From positions 485,672 through 549,671 of the forward strand of contig NZ_NJGY01000004.1 in the NCBI RefSeq assembly GCF_002250505.1: a DNA stretch of 64,000 bases, written 5' to 3'. Position numbers and translations under genes: made by a program. Positions 44,273 through 51,545 of this stretch are shown piece by piece. How positions within the stretch are numbered: the stretch's first letter is position 1; every line of letters starts with the position of its first letter. This DNA is from Janthinobacterium sp. PC23-8 (lineage in GTDB: Bacteria > Pseudomonadota > Gammaproteobacteria > Burkholderiales > Burkholderiaceae_D). The notes beneath the pieces were generated by a model. The model searched no databases and was not told the DNA's origin. It worked only from the letters and a program-made list of their open reading frames with translations.

Positions 44273-45069
44273 CATGGCGCCAGCGGCAGGCCAGCCGGTA
44301 TCTGTTCCAGGCGTTTCCAGTAGTCACGCTCGAGCCGGGCCAGGTCGACCTCGCGCGCGGCCTCGTTGAAGCGTTTTTGCAGCAGCGCGCCGTCCGCGTC
44401 GCGCTTGAAGCACACATGCACGGGGCGCTCCCTGAAGGCAGTATCGACAAAGCCGATGCGCTCACGCTCGGCCTTGCTGAACTCCGGCCCCATCACCAGG
44501 TGTTGCAGCACATGGCGCTCGATAACGATCACGCGATAACGCCGGATCAGCAGTTTCTTGAGATTGGTCGCGTCATTCAGGCCTTCTTCGGTGTGCAGCT
44601 CGCCGCGCGCCACCATGGCGTCGAACTGCTCGCCATTCGCATAGCCAGCCACCGTGCCGATGCGCAACTTGCCCAGTTCCTGCAAGCTGGCGCCAGGCGA
44701 GCCATCTTCCTTCAGATAAGCCAGCACGCCATGGGTATTGCCGATCGGAACAGAAAAATGGCAGAGCTTTTCCCGCTCCGGCGTGCGCCACACGGCCATG
44801 AAACCCGCATAGCGCGGACTGCCGAGACCCAGCTGCATGGTGCGCTTCCAGGGGAAGTACTCATATTTGACCAGATAACCCATGCGCTCGAACACGGCGC
44901 TGACCATGGCGGCCGACATGCCCTCGGCCGGCAGCCTGGGCGAAACAAAAGGCGGCCAGTCATCGGTGGCAAAGCGCACAATGCGCGTGGCCGGCACCAC
45001 CTGCGCCTGGACGGCTGGCACGATGCAGCAAGTGAGCAAGGACAAAGCAACTGTCCGGAGGAAAGGCAT
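44272..45069 (-). CDS. Periplasmic solute-binding family 3 protein
   Basis: The protein has 265 residues. A signal peptide (cleavage near AVQAQ, about residue 23) is followed by an SBP_bac_3-type domain: IVRFATDDWPPFVSPRLPAEGMSAAMVSAVFERMG at the first lobe, KLRIGTVAGYANGEQFDAM and a helical C-terminus ending LERDYWKRLEQI. The KYEYFPWKRTMQLG segment is typical of the subgroup of orphan binding proteins in betaproteobacteria. No permease or ATPase gene is adjacent, so it may serve as a sensor-like or orphan receptor. Ligand unknown, probably an amino-acid-like solute. Confidence 0.88.
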   Translation of the reverse strand: MPFLRTVALSLLTCCIVPAVQAQVVPATRIVRFATDDWPPFVSPRLPAEGMSAAMVSAVFERMGYLVKYEYFPWKRTMQLGLGSPRYAGFMAVWRTPEREKLCHFSVPIGNTHGVLAYLKEDGSPGASLQELGKLRIGTVAGYANGEQFDAMVARGELHTEEGLNDATNLKKLLIRRYRVIVIERHVLQHLVMGPEFSKAERERIGFVDTAFRERPVHVCFKRDADGALLQKRFNEAAREVDLARLERDYWKRLEQIPAGLPLAP

Positions 45070-45322
45070 ATGCTGCTCCTGTCGCCTGGCGTATCCACGG
45101 GAAAGTCATAGCACGCGGAAATGTGGTCGAATTCCAGCAATAAAACTTCATCTTTATCCTCCCATAGAACCGCCATTTTTTAAAGTTGTTTATTGAAAGT
45201 CATTAATTCCTGTTGGAAATACAATACACGATCAACCGCAGTGTCCCCTGCGCCAGGCAGGTTTTTCACTTGTGCGCGGGCCAGATGGCCGATAATACTG
45301 TTTTACTGTATTGAAGATCACC

Positions 45323-46039
45323 GTGCCGCACCCAGCTCCCCCCTCCCTTGCCGACCAGATCGAAGACTTGCTGCCGCAAACGCAGTGCACCAAGTGCGGC
45401 TACCACGGCTGCCGCCCGTATGCGCAAGCGATTGCCGAAGGCAGCGCCGACATCAACCAGTGTCCACCCGGCGGCGTGCAAGGCATCGCGCGGCTGGCGC
45501 ACTTGCTGGGCAAGCAAGTCATTCCGCTCAACCCCGTGCATGGCCTCGAGCGCCCCCGCTCCGTCGCCTATATCGATGAATCGCTGTGCATCGGCTGTAC
45601 CCTGTGCATCCAGGCCTGCCCGGTCGACGCCATCGCCGGCGCGGCCAAGCAGATGCACACGGTGGTCACCAGCCTGTGCACCGGCTGCGACCTGTGCGTG
45701 GCGCCTTGCCCGGTCGACTGCATCGTCATGTATCCGGTCAGCGGCGAGGCCACCGGCTGGGACGCCTGGAGCCAGCTTGATGCCGATGACGCGCGCGCGC
45801 GCCATGATTTCCGCGCCGAGCGGCTGCGCCGCGAAGCCGAGGAAAACGATGCGCGCCTGGCCGCCAAGGCCGTCTCCAAGATGCAGGAACTCAAGCAGGA
45901 AGTGCCGGCCAGCGAGGCCGAAGCGGCCGAAAAAGAACGCAAGCGCGCCATTATCGCCGCAGCCATGGAGCGGGCACGCGCCAAGGCGGCCGCCGCCAGC
46001 GCGCAACCCGCCGCCGACACCCCGGAAAACGACGCATGA
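45323..46039 (+). CDS. rsxB: RsxB/RnfB-type electron transport complex iron-sulfur subunit (orphan)
   Basis: The protein has 238 residues. The N-terminal Fe-S domain is LLPQTQCTKCGYHGCRPYAQAIAEG...CPPGG. Two 4Fe-4S ferredoxin motifs follow (CIGCTLCIQACPVDAI and CTGCDLCVAPCPVDCI). A long charged, Ala-rich helical tail ends AAAASAQPAADTPENDA. The usual membrane helix of RnfB is absent and no other rnf genes are adjacent. I chose GTG at 45323, which has GAAG before it; a TTG 12 bases upstream would add four residues but has no ribosome site. The stop overlaps the nth start by 4 bp. The partner complex is unknown; it may feed electrons to DNA-repair or redox-sensing enzymes. Confidence 0.9.
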   Translation: MPHPAPPSLADQIEDLLPQTQCTKCGYHGCRPYAQAIAEGSADINQCPPGGVQGIARLAHLLGKQVIPLNPVHGLERPRSVAYIDESLCIGCTLCIQACPVDAIAGAAKQMHTVVTSLCTGCDLCVAPCPVDCIVMYPVSGEATGWDAWSQLDADDARARHDFRAERLRREAEENDARLAAKAVSKMQELKQEVPASEAEAAEKERKRAIIAAAMERARAKAAAASAQPAADTPENDA

Positions 46040-46683
46040 ACGCCGCCAAACGCCTGGAAATCTTCAAGCGCTTTCGCGCCGCCAATCCTGCGCCGAAGAC
46101 CGAACTCGAGTACACCACGCCGTTCGAACTGCTGATCGCCGTGCTGCTGTCGGCGCAGGCGACTGATGTGTCGGTGAACAAGGCCACGCGCGTACTGTAT
46201 CCGGTCGCCAATACGCCGGCCGCGATACTCGCGCTGGGTGTCGATGAACTGAGCCATTACATCCGCACCATCGGCCTGTTCCGCACCAAGGCCAAAAACG
46301 TCATCGCCACCTGCCAGATCCTGCTGGAGCAGCATGGCGGCGAAGTGCCACGCGACTGCGCCTCGCTCGAAGCGCTGCCCGGCGTGGGCCGCAAGACGGC
46401 CAATGTGGTGATGAATACGGCGTTTGGGGAAGCAACGATGGCGGTCGACACACATATTTTCCGCGTCTCGAACCGCACCGGCCTTGCACCGGGCAAAAAT
46501 GTCGAGATCGTCGAGCAAAAATTGCTCAGATTCGTGCCCAGGGAATTCCTGCACGATGCCCACCATTGGCTGATACTGCATGGGCGCTACACCTGCATCG
46601 CGCGCAAGCCGCAATGCTGGAACTGCATGATTGCCGACCTGTGCGACTACAAGGAAAAAACCGTGACACCGGCGCTGACCTGA
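46036..46683 (+). CDS. nth: Endonuclease III
   Basis: This DNA glycosylase/AP lyase removes oxidised pyrimidines in base-excision repair. The protein has 215 residues, the usual length. The helix-hairpin-helix is LEALPGVGRKTANVVMNTAF, with the catalytic Lys in GRKTAN; the catalytic Asp is in AVDTHIFRVSNRTGLAPG. The C-terminal 4Fe-4S cluster loop is CIARKPQCWNCMIADLC (spacing 6-2-5). The gene overlaps rsxB by 4 bp (ATGA), implying coupled translation with the ferredoxin-like gene upstream. Confidence 0.97.
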   Translation: MNAAKRLEIFKRFRAANPAPKTELEYTTPFELLIAVLLSAQATDVSVNKATRVLYPVANTPAAILALGVDELSHYIRTIGLFRTKAKNVIATCQILLEQHGGEVPRDCASLEALPGVGRKTANVVMNTAFGEATMAVDTHIFRVSNRTGLAPGKNVEIVEQKLLRFVPREFLHDAHHWLILHGRYTCIARKPQCWNCMIADLCDYKEKTVTPALT

Positions 46684-46706
46684 AAAAAGCGGCCCATCGG
46701 GGCCGC
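46683..46706 (-). terminator. Terminator of proB, facing nth
   Basis: GCGGCC (46689-46694) and GGCCGC (46701-46706) pair around CATCGG. On the minus strand the stem is followed by six T. The nth stop codon lies at its left edge. Confidence 0.8.
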
Positions 46707-46714
46707 CTTGCGCA

Positions 46715-47833
46715 TTACAGCAACACCAGATTGTCGCGGTGAATCAGCTCATGGCCTTCGATAAAGCCGAGGATGGTTTCGATCTCGCTCGACCGTTTGC
46801 GCATGATGCGGCGCGCTTCGCCGCTGGTGTAGTTCGACAGGCCGCGCGCCACCGCCACCCCGGCGCCATCGAGGCAGGTGATCACGGCGCCGCGGCCAAA
46901 TTCGCCCTGCACGGCCACCACGCCGATCGGCAGCAGCGATTTGCCTTCCAGTGTCAGCTTTTGCACGGCGCCCGCGTCGAGCACCACCGCGCCGGCCGTC
47001 TGCAGATGATCGCTCATCCACTGCTTGCGCGCCGTCAATTGACCGGTCTGGGCGCGCAATTCGGTGCCGATCGCCTCGCCTTGCGCCAGACGGCTCAGCA
47101 CGTCGCTGTCGCGGCCCCAGGCGATGATGGTGTGGGCGCCCGACTTGGCGGCGCGCTTGGCGGCCAGGATCTTGGTCAGCATGCCGCCACGGCCCAGGCT
47201 GCTACCGGCGCCGCCGGCCATCGCTTCGAGGGCCGGGTCGCCGGCCACGCCGTGCGTGATCAGGCGGGCGTTCGGGTCCTTGCGCGGGTCGGCAGAGAAC
47301 AGGCCGTGCTGGTCGGTCAAAATCACCAGCGCGTCCGCTTCGATCAGGTTGGCCACCAGCGCGCCCAGGGTGTCGTTGTCGCCGAACTTGATTTCATCGG
47401 TGACCACCGTGTCGTTTTCATTGATGATCGGCACCACGCCCAGGCGCAGCAGGGTCGTCAGGGTGGAGCGGGCGTTCAGGTAACGTTCGCGGTCGGCCAG
47501 GTCGGCGTGCGTCAGCAGCACTTGCGCCGTGCCCAGGCCGTGCGCGCGAAAGCTGCTTTCGTAGATTTGCGCCAGACCCATCTGGCCGACGGCGGCGCAG
47601 GCCTGCAACTCGTGGATATCGGTGGGGCGGCGCTCGAAACCGAGGCGCAGCATGCCTTCGGCGATGGCGCCGGAGCTGACCAGCACCACTTCCTTGCCCA
47701 CGGCACGCAGGCCGGCGATCTGCGCGGCCCAGCGCGCGATGGCGGCATGGTCGAGGCCGCGGCCGTCGTTGGTCACCAGCGAGGAACCGACTTTGATGAT
47801 GATGCGGGTAGCTTTTTGAATCACGGAATCCAT
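46715..47833 (-). CDS. proB: Glutamate 5-kinase
   Basis: ProB phosphorylates glutamate to start proline synthesis and is feedback-inhibited by proline. The protein has 372 residues. The amino-acid-kinase domain has IIIKVGSSLVTNDGRGLDHA, VVLVSSGAIAEGMLRLGFERRP, VPIINENDTVVTDEIKFGDND and GAGSSLGRGGMLTKILAAKRA. A C-terminal PUA domain (about 280-372; GKSLLPIGVVAVQGEFGRGAV) is present. It is the last gene of the rplU-rpmA-obgE run, 15 bp after a small membrane-protein gene, and ends at a terminator. Confidence 0.97.
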   Translation of the reverse strand: MDSVIQKATRIIIKVGSSLVTNDGRGLDHAAIARWAAQIAGLRAVGKEVVLVSSGAIAEGMLRLGFERRPTDIHELQACAAVGQMGLAQIYESSFRAHGLGTAQVLLTHADLADRERYLNARSTLTTLLRLGVVPIINENDTVVTDEIKFGDNDTLGALVANLIEADALVILTDQHGLFSADPRKDPNARLITHGVAGDPALEAMAGGAGSSLGRGGMLTKILAAKRAAKSGAHTIIAWGRDSDVLSRLAQGEAIGTELRAQTGQLTARKQWMSDHLQTAGAVVLDAGAVQKLTLEGKSLLPIGVVAVQGEFGRGAVITCLDGAGVAVARGLSNYTSGEARRIMRKRSSEIETILGFIEGHELIHRDNLVLL

Positions 47834-47848
47834 GGAGGCTCTTATCGG

Positions 47849-48259
47849 TCAGCGCGCAGGACGCAGCAGCAGCAAGGCCAGCCCCGCCGTCAGCTCCATC
47901 GCACACATGTACAACACCAAACCCTGGGGCAAGCCGAAGCTGATGGCCGCGAACAGACGGCCGGCGGGCTGCGCCAGGACCAACATTGCAGTGATATCGC
48001 TGAAGACGGGCGTTTCGCCCCGCCGTGCCGCGAACAGCGCCAGGAGCGCGATAGCGCCCCAGAGGCCGACATGCGTGGCGTAGAACTGGCTGTAGCCGTT
48101 CACACCATTGAGAAAGATGCCCATGCCGGACGCCATCTCATCGGCGAACAGCAGGCAGGCAAAAGCGCCCAGCCCGTAGGCGGCGGTAATCAACTGCAAT
48201 ACACGGTGCTGCCACGCCAGCTTGCGCGCGGACGTGACAGCAGCCGCCAGTACCGGCAT
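47849..48259 (-). CDS. Small four-helix membrane protein (DUF4345-like)
   Basis: The protein has 136 residues with four hydrophobic helices: VLQLITAAYGLGAFACLLFAD, THVGLWGAIALLALFAARRG, LVLAQPAGRLFAAISFGLPQ and MCAMELTAGLALLLLRPAR. The arrangement and the ATHVGLW segment resemble DUF4345-type membrane proteins; the family call is by eye. It lies 12 bp after obgE and 15 bp before proB, so it is inserted in an operon that is usually obgE-proB. Function unknown. Confidence 0.7.
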   Translation of the reverse strand: MPVLAAAVTSARKLAWQHRVLQLITAAYGLGAFACLLFADEMASGMGIFLNGVNGYSQFYATHVGLWGAIALLALFAARRGETPVFSDITAMLVLAQPAGRLFAAISFGLPQGLVLYMCAMELTAGLALLLLRPAR

Positions 48260-48271
48260 CAGGATAAAACC

Positions 48272-49381
48272 TTAGTCCAGGATCTTGAAGCGCGGATCGT
48301 CCGGATCGATCGACGAGATGCCGCGTGCTTCTTCGGTCATCTGCGTTTCTTCGGCACGGCTTTCGCTGTGTTTCTTCTCTTCCAGGTGCTGGTAGATGGC
48401 GTTGACCAGTTCCGGGCAACCCTGGTGGTTCAGCGCGGAGATCTCGAACACGGGACCTTTCCAGCCGAAACGCTTGAGGAAGTCCTTGACCAGCTTTTTA
48501 CGGTCGTCTTCCGGCACCATATCGAGCTTGTTCAACACCAGCCAGCGCGGCTTGTCGACCAGCGACTCGTCGTATTTTTTCAGTTCCTTGACCAGCGCCT
48601 TGGCTTCCTTGACGGGGTCGACGTTGGTTTCAAACGGCGCCAGGTCGACGATGTGCAGCAGCAGGCCGGTGCGCTGCAAATGGCGCAGGAATTGATGGCC
48701 CAGGCCCGCGCCTTCGGAAGCGCCTTCGATCAAGCCGGGAATATCGGCGATCACAAAGCTCTTCTCGTGCGACACGCGCACCACGCCCAGGTTCGGGTGC
48801 AGGGTGGTAAATGGATAATCGGCAATTTTCGGGCGCGCGTTCGAGACGGCCGAAATGAAGGTCGACTTGCCGGCGTTCGGCATGCCCAGCAGGCCGACGT
48901 CGGCCAGCACTTTCAGTTCCAGGCGCAGTTCGCGGCGTTCGCCTTCCTTGCCCTCGCCTTTCTGGCGCGGGGCGCGGTTGGTCGAGGACTTGAAGTGGAT
49001 ATTGCCCCAGCCGCCTTCGCCGCCCTTGGCCAGCATTTCGATCTGGCCGTGTTCGGTCAGATCGGCCAGGATTTCACCGCTGGCATGGTCGACGATCAGG
49101 GTGCCGACCGGCATGCGCAGGTGGATATCATCAGCGCCCTTGCCATAGCAATCGGCGCCGCGGCCAGGTTCGCCATTGCGAGCCTTGTGCATTTTGGAAA
49201 AACGGAAATCGACGAGCGTATTGATATTGCGGTCGGCGACTGCCCAGATGGTGCCGCCCTTTCCGCCATCGCCGCCATCGGGACCGCCAAAAGGTCGGAA
49301 TTTTTCACGGCAGAAAGAGGCACAGCCGTTGCCGCCATCGCCCGCGATGACTTCGATTTTTGCTTCGTCGATAAACTTCAT
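48272..49381 (-). CDS. obgE: GTPase Obg/CgtA
   Basis: Obg is an essential GTPase acting in 50S ribosome assembly and stress response. The protein has 369 residues. The N-terminal glycine-rich Obg fold (KFIDEAKIEVIAGDGGNGCASFCREKF and GGDGGKGGTIWAV) is followed by the G domain: GLLGMPNAGKSTFISAVSNA (G1), ADIPGLIEGASEGAGLGHQF (G3) and LVLNKLDMVPEDD (G4). A short acidic C-terminus ends the protein. A terminator stem lies just before the start, so expression may depend on partial read-through from rplU-rpmA. Confidence 0.97.
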   Translation of the reverse strand: MKFIDEAKIEVIAGDGGNGCASFCREKFRPFGGPDGGDGGKGGTIWAVADRNINTLVDFRFSKMHKARNGEPGRGADCYGKGADDIHLRMPVGTLIVDHASGEILADLTEHGQIEMLAKGGEGGWGNIHFKSSTNRAPRQKGEGKEGERRELRLELKVLADVGLLGMPNAGKSTFISAVSNARPKIADYPFTTLHPNLGVVRVSHEKSFVIADIPGLIEGASEGAGLGHQFLRHLQRTGLLLHIVDLAPFETNVDPVKEAKALVKELKKYDESLVDKPRWLVLNKLDMVPEDDRKKLVKDFLKRFGWKGPVFEISALNHQGCPELVNAIYQHLEEKKHSESRAEETQMTEEARGISSIDPDDPRFKILD

Positions 49382-49401
49382 AATTTTGCCGCCATAAAAC
49401 T

Positions 49402-49431
49402 AAAAAGGCTCTACCTTGGGCAGAGCCTTTC
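49402..49431 (-). terminator. Attenuating terminator between rpmA and obgE
   Basis: AAAGGCTCT and AGAGCCTTT (49404-49412 and 49422-49430) form a perfect 9-bp stem. On the minus strand T-rich sequence (TTTTTAGTTTT) follows. It separates the abundant ribosomal protein genes from obgE. Confidence 0.75.
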
Positions 49432-49494
49432 GATTGAAGGCTTGCGCCTTACATCATGCGTGTTGCAGCGGAGCACATTGGCTCCGGTCTGGAA

Positions 49495-49767
49495 TTACGC
49501 TGGTACTGCTTCGTTTGCTACAACGGTGACGAACTGCTTCGAGCCGGCACCTTTGACAACGAACTTCACTTTGCCAGCGATCAGCGCGAACAAGGTGTGA
49601 TCCTTGCCCATGCCTACGCCTTCACCAGCGCGCACCGGGGTGCCGCGCTGACGAATGATGATGCCGCCGGCATTGATGGTTTGACCGCCGTAGACTTTGA
49701 CGCCCAGACGTTTTGATTCTGAATCACGGCCATTTCGCGTTGTGCCGCCGCCTTTTTTGTGTGCCAT
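49495..49767 (-). CDS. rpmA: 50S ribosomal protein L27
   Basis: L27 sits near the peptidyl-transferase centre. The protein has 90 residues; the start MAHKKGGGTTRNGRDSESKR and the segments GVKVYGGQTINAGGIIIRQR and GVGMGKDHTLFALIAGKVKF are diagnostic. The N-terminus begins directly with MAHKKG, so no cleaved extension is needed. It lies 40 bp after rplU in the usual order. Confidence 0.99.
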   Translation of the reverse strand: MAHKKGGGTTRNGRDSESKRLGVKVYGGQTINAGGIIIRQRGTPVRAGEGVGMGKDHTLFALIAGKVKFVVKGAGSKQFVTVVANEAVPA

Positions 49768-49807
49768 TTAAGACTCCTTGATAGCTGATTAATTCAAACA
49801 GCGGCGA

Positions 49808-50119
49808 TTAGCCGTTGATCGAAACGATTTGGATTTCGGTAAAATTCTGGCGATGGCCCTGATGCTTCTGGTAGTGCTTACGACGACGCATCTTGAAAAT
49901 TTTGACCTTATCATGGCGACCATGCGCCACAACCGTAACCAGTACCGTTGCACCTTCGACCAATGGCGCACCAAATTTAATGGTGTCGCCCGCGCCTACT
50001 GCGAGAACTTGATCGATGGTGAGTTCGGAACCAATGTCTGCCGGTATCTGTTCTACTTTAAGTTTTTCGCCAGCGACAACTTTATATTGTTTGCCACCGG
50101 TTTTTATGACCGCGTACAT
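49808..50119 (-). CDS. rplU: 50S ribosomal protein L21
   Basis: This 23S rRNA-binding protein has 103 residues from the ATG at 50119 (MYAVIKTGGKQYKVVAGEKL); the longer upstream frame is not homologous. The segments IPADIGSELTIDQVLAVGAG and KVKIFKMRRRKHYQKHQGHR are diagnostic. It is the first gene of the rplU-rpmA-obgE operon, with a strong promoter upstream. Confidence 0.99.
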   Translation of the reverse strand: MYAVIKTGGKQYKVVAGEKLKVEQIPADIGSELTIDQVLAVGAGDTIKFGAPLVEGATVLVTVVAHGRHDKVKIFKMRRRKHYQKHQGHRQNFTEIQIVSING

Positions 50120-50200
50120 GATTTGAAACCTCATCAAATGTTGAAAGAATTTGTCCCACTGCCATGAAAAGCAAGCCGTGCACAACAGGGAGAACCAGCG

Positions 50201-50229
50201 ATTATACACGGACTGAGAAAACGCGTCAA
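50201..50229 (-). promoter_or_regulatory. Strong sigma-70 promoter of rplU-rpmA
   Basis: On the minus strand TTGACG (50229-50224) and a perfect TATAAT (50206-50201) are exactly 17 bp apart. Transcription would start about 75 bases before the rplU ATG. Confidence 0.85.
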
Positions 50230-50364
50230 AAACTATGCACAAAGCTTGGCGGTCGTGGTATGTCGACAACCCGCACACGCTGCCAGGCCGGCGCTCCGAT
50301 GGCCGGACAGTCAATCATTGCTCTGTAACCATGCTCAAACGGCACGCGGGCGCAAGCCATGTCG

Positions 50365-50370
50365 TATAAT
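50365..50370 (+). promoter_or_regulatory. Possible -10 element of ispB
   Basis: A perfect TATAAT lies 32 bp before the inferred ispB start. No good -35 is seen at 16-18 bp, so support is limited. Confidence 0.35.
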
Positions 50371-50401
50371 CGGCGCACCCACAATCTATTGCAGGTTCGC
50401 C

Positions 50402-51391
50402 TTGTCTGACGCTCACAAACACGTTAACCAAAACACCATCGTGGAAACGATTGCCGCCGATATGAGCGCAGTCAACACGGTGATCCGCCAAAAATTGCAT
50501 TCCGATGTCATTCTGATCAACCAGATTGCCGAATACATCATCAGCGCAGGCGGCAAACGCATCCGCCCGGTGTTGATCTTGCTGGTGGCCAATGCCCATG
50601 CCTATCGCGGCACGGCGCACCATGAACTGGCGGCCGTGGTCGAATTCATCCATACCGCCACCCTGCTGCATGATGACGTGGTTGATGAATCCTCGATGCG
50701 CCGTGGCCGCCAGACGGCCAATGCCCTGTTCGGCAACGCCGCCTCGGTGCTGGTGGGCGACTTCCTGCACTCGCGCTCGTTCCAGCTGATGGTGGCGCTG
50801 GACAATATGCGCGTGATGCAGATCCTGTCGGACGCCACCAACGTGATTGCCGAAGGCGAAGTCCTGCAGTTGCTCAACATGCATGACCCGGACGTCACGC
50901 AAGAGAGCTACCTGACCGTGATCCGCTCGAAAACGGCCAAGCTGTTCGAAGCGTCGGCGCAACTGGGCGCCCTGATCGCCGGCGCCAGCGAAGCCGATAT
51001 CGAGGCGGCGGCCGAATATGGCCGCTCGCTGGGCACCGCCTTCCAGCTGATTGACGACGTGCTCGACTATGCCGGCGACGCCACCGAAATCGGCAAGAAC
51101 GTCGGCGACGACCTGCGTGAAGGCAAACCGACCCTGCCGCTGATCTACCTGATGGAAAACGGCACGCCGGAACAGCGCGAACTGGTGCGCAGCTGCATCG
51201 AGCAAGGCGACGAGCAGCATTTCGACGCCATCCTGGCAGCCATCACCAGCAGCGGCGCGCTCGACTATACGCGCCAGCAGGCGGAAATCGCCGCCCGGCG
51301 CGCGGCCGACGCCATCGCCGGCTGGCCCGACAGCGTCTATAAACAGTCGATGCTGGAACTGTGCTCGTTTGCCGTGGCCCGCAACCACTGA
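50402..51391 (+). CDS. ispB: Polyprenyl (octaprenyl) diphosphate synthase
   Basis: IspB extends isoprenyl diphosphates to make the side chain of ubiquinone. The protein has 329 residues from a TTG at 50402, preceded by GCAGG; this start gives the usual length and N-terminus (SDAHKHVNQNTIVETIAADM), while an internal ATG would remove about 20 residues. The two aspartate-rich motifs are present: LLHDDVVDESSMRRG and QLIDDVLDYAGDATEIGKN. GGKRIRPVLILLVA is also typical. It is divergent from rplU, a common arrangement in betaproteobacteria. A terminator follows. Confidence 0.95.
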   Translation: MSDAHKHVNQNTIVETIAADMSAVNTVIRQKLHSDVILINQIAEYIISAGGKRIRPVLILLVANAHAYRGTAHHELAAVVEFIHTATLLHDDVVDESSMRRGRQTANALFGNAASVLVGDFLHSRSFQLMVALDNMRVMQILSDATNVIAEGEVLQLLNMHDPDVTQESYLTVIRSKTAKLFEASAQLGALIAGASEADIEAAAEYGRSLGTAFQLIDDVLDYAGDATEIGKNVGDDLREGKPTLPLIYLMENGTPEQRELVRSCIEQGDEQHFDAILAAITSSGALDYTRQQAEIAARRAADAIAGWPDSVYKQSMLELCSFAVARNH

Positions 51392-51415
51392 TCGCGGTGA
51401 CAGCATGATGAATGG

Positions 51416-51440
51416 AAACGGCGCCGATGGCGCCGTTTTT
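51416..51440 (+). terminator. Terminator of ispB
   Basis: AAACGGCGCC and GGCGCCGTTT pair around GAT, followed by TTTTT-type sequence, 25 bp after the ispB stop codon. Confidence 0.88.
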
Positions 51441-51545
51441 CATGCCACGTTGGCTGGTGCCCGGTCGATTAAGTATGCTACCGAACCGACTTGCATGCAC
51501 ATTTTCCCTACATTGATTTAAATATCATGAGGATCGGGATCTGTT

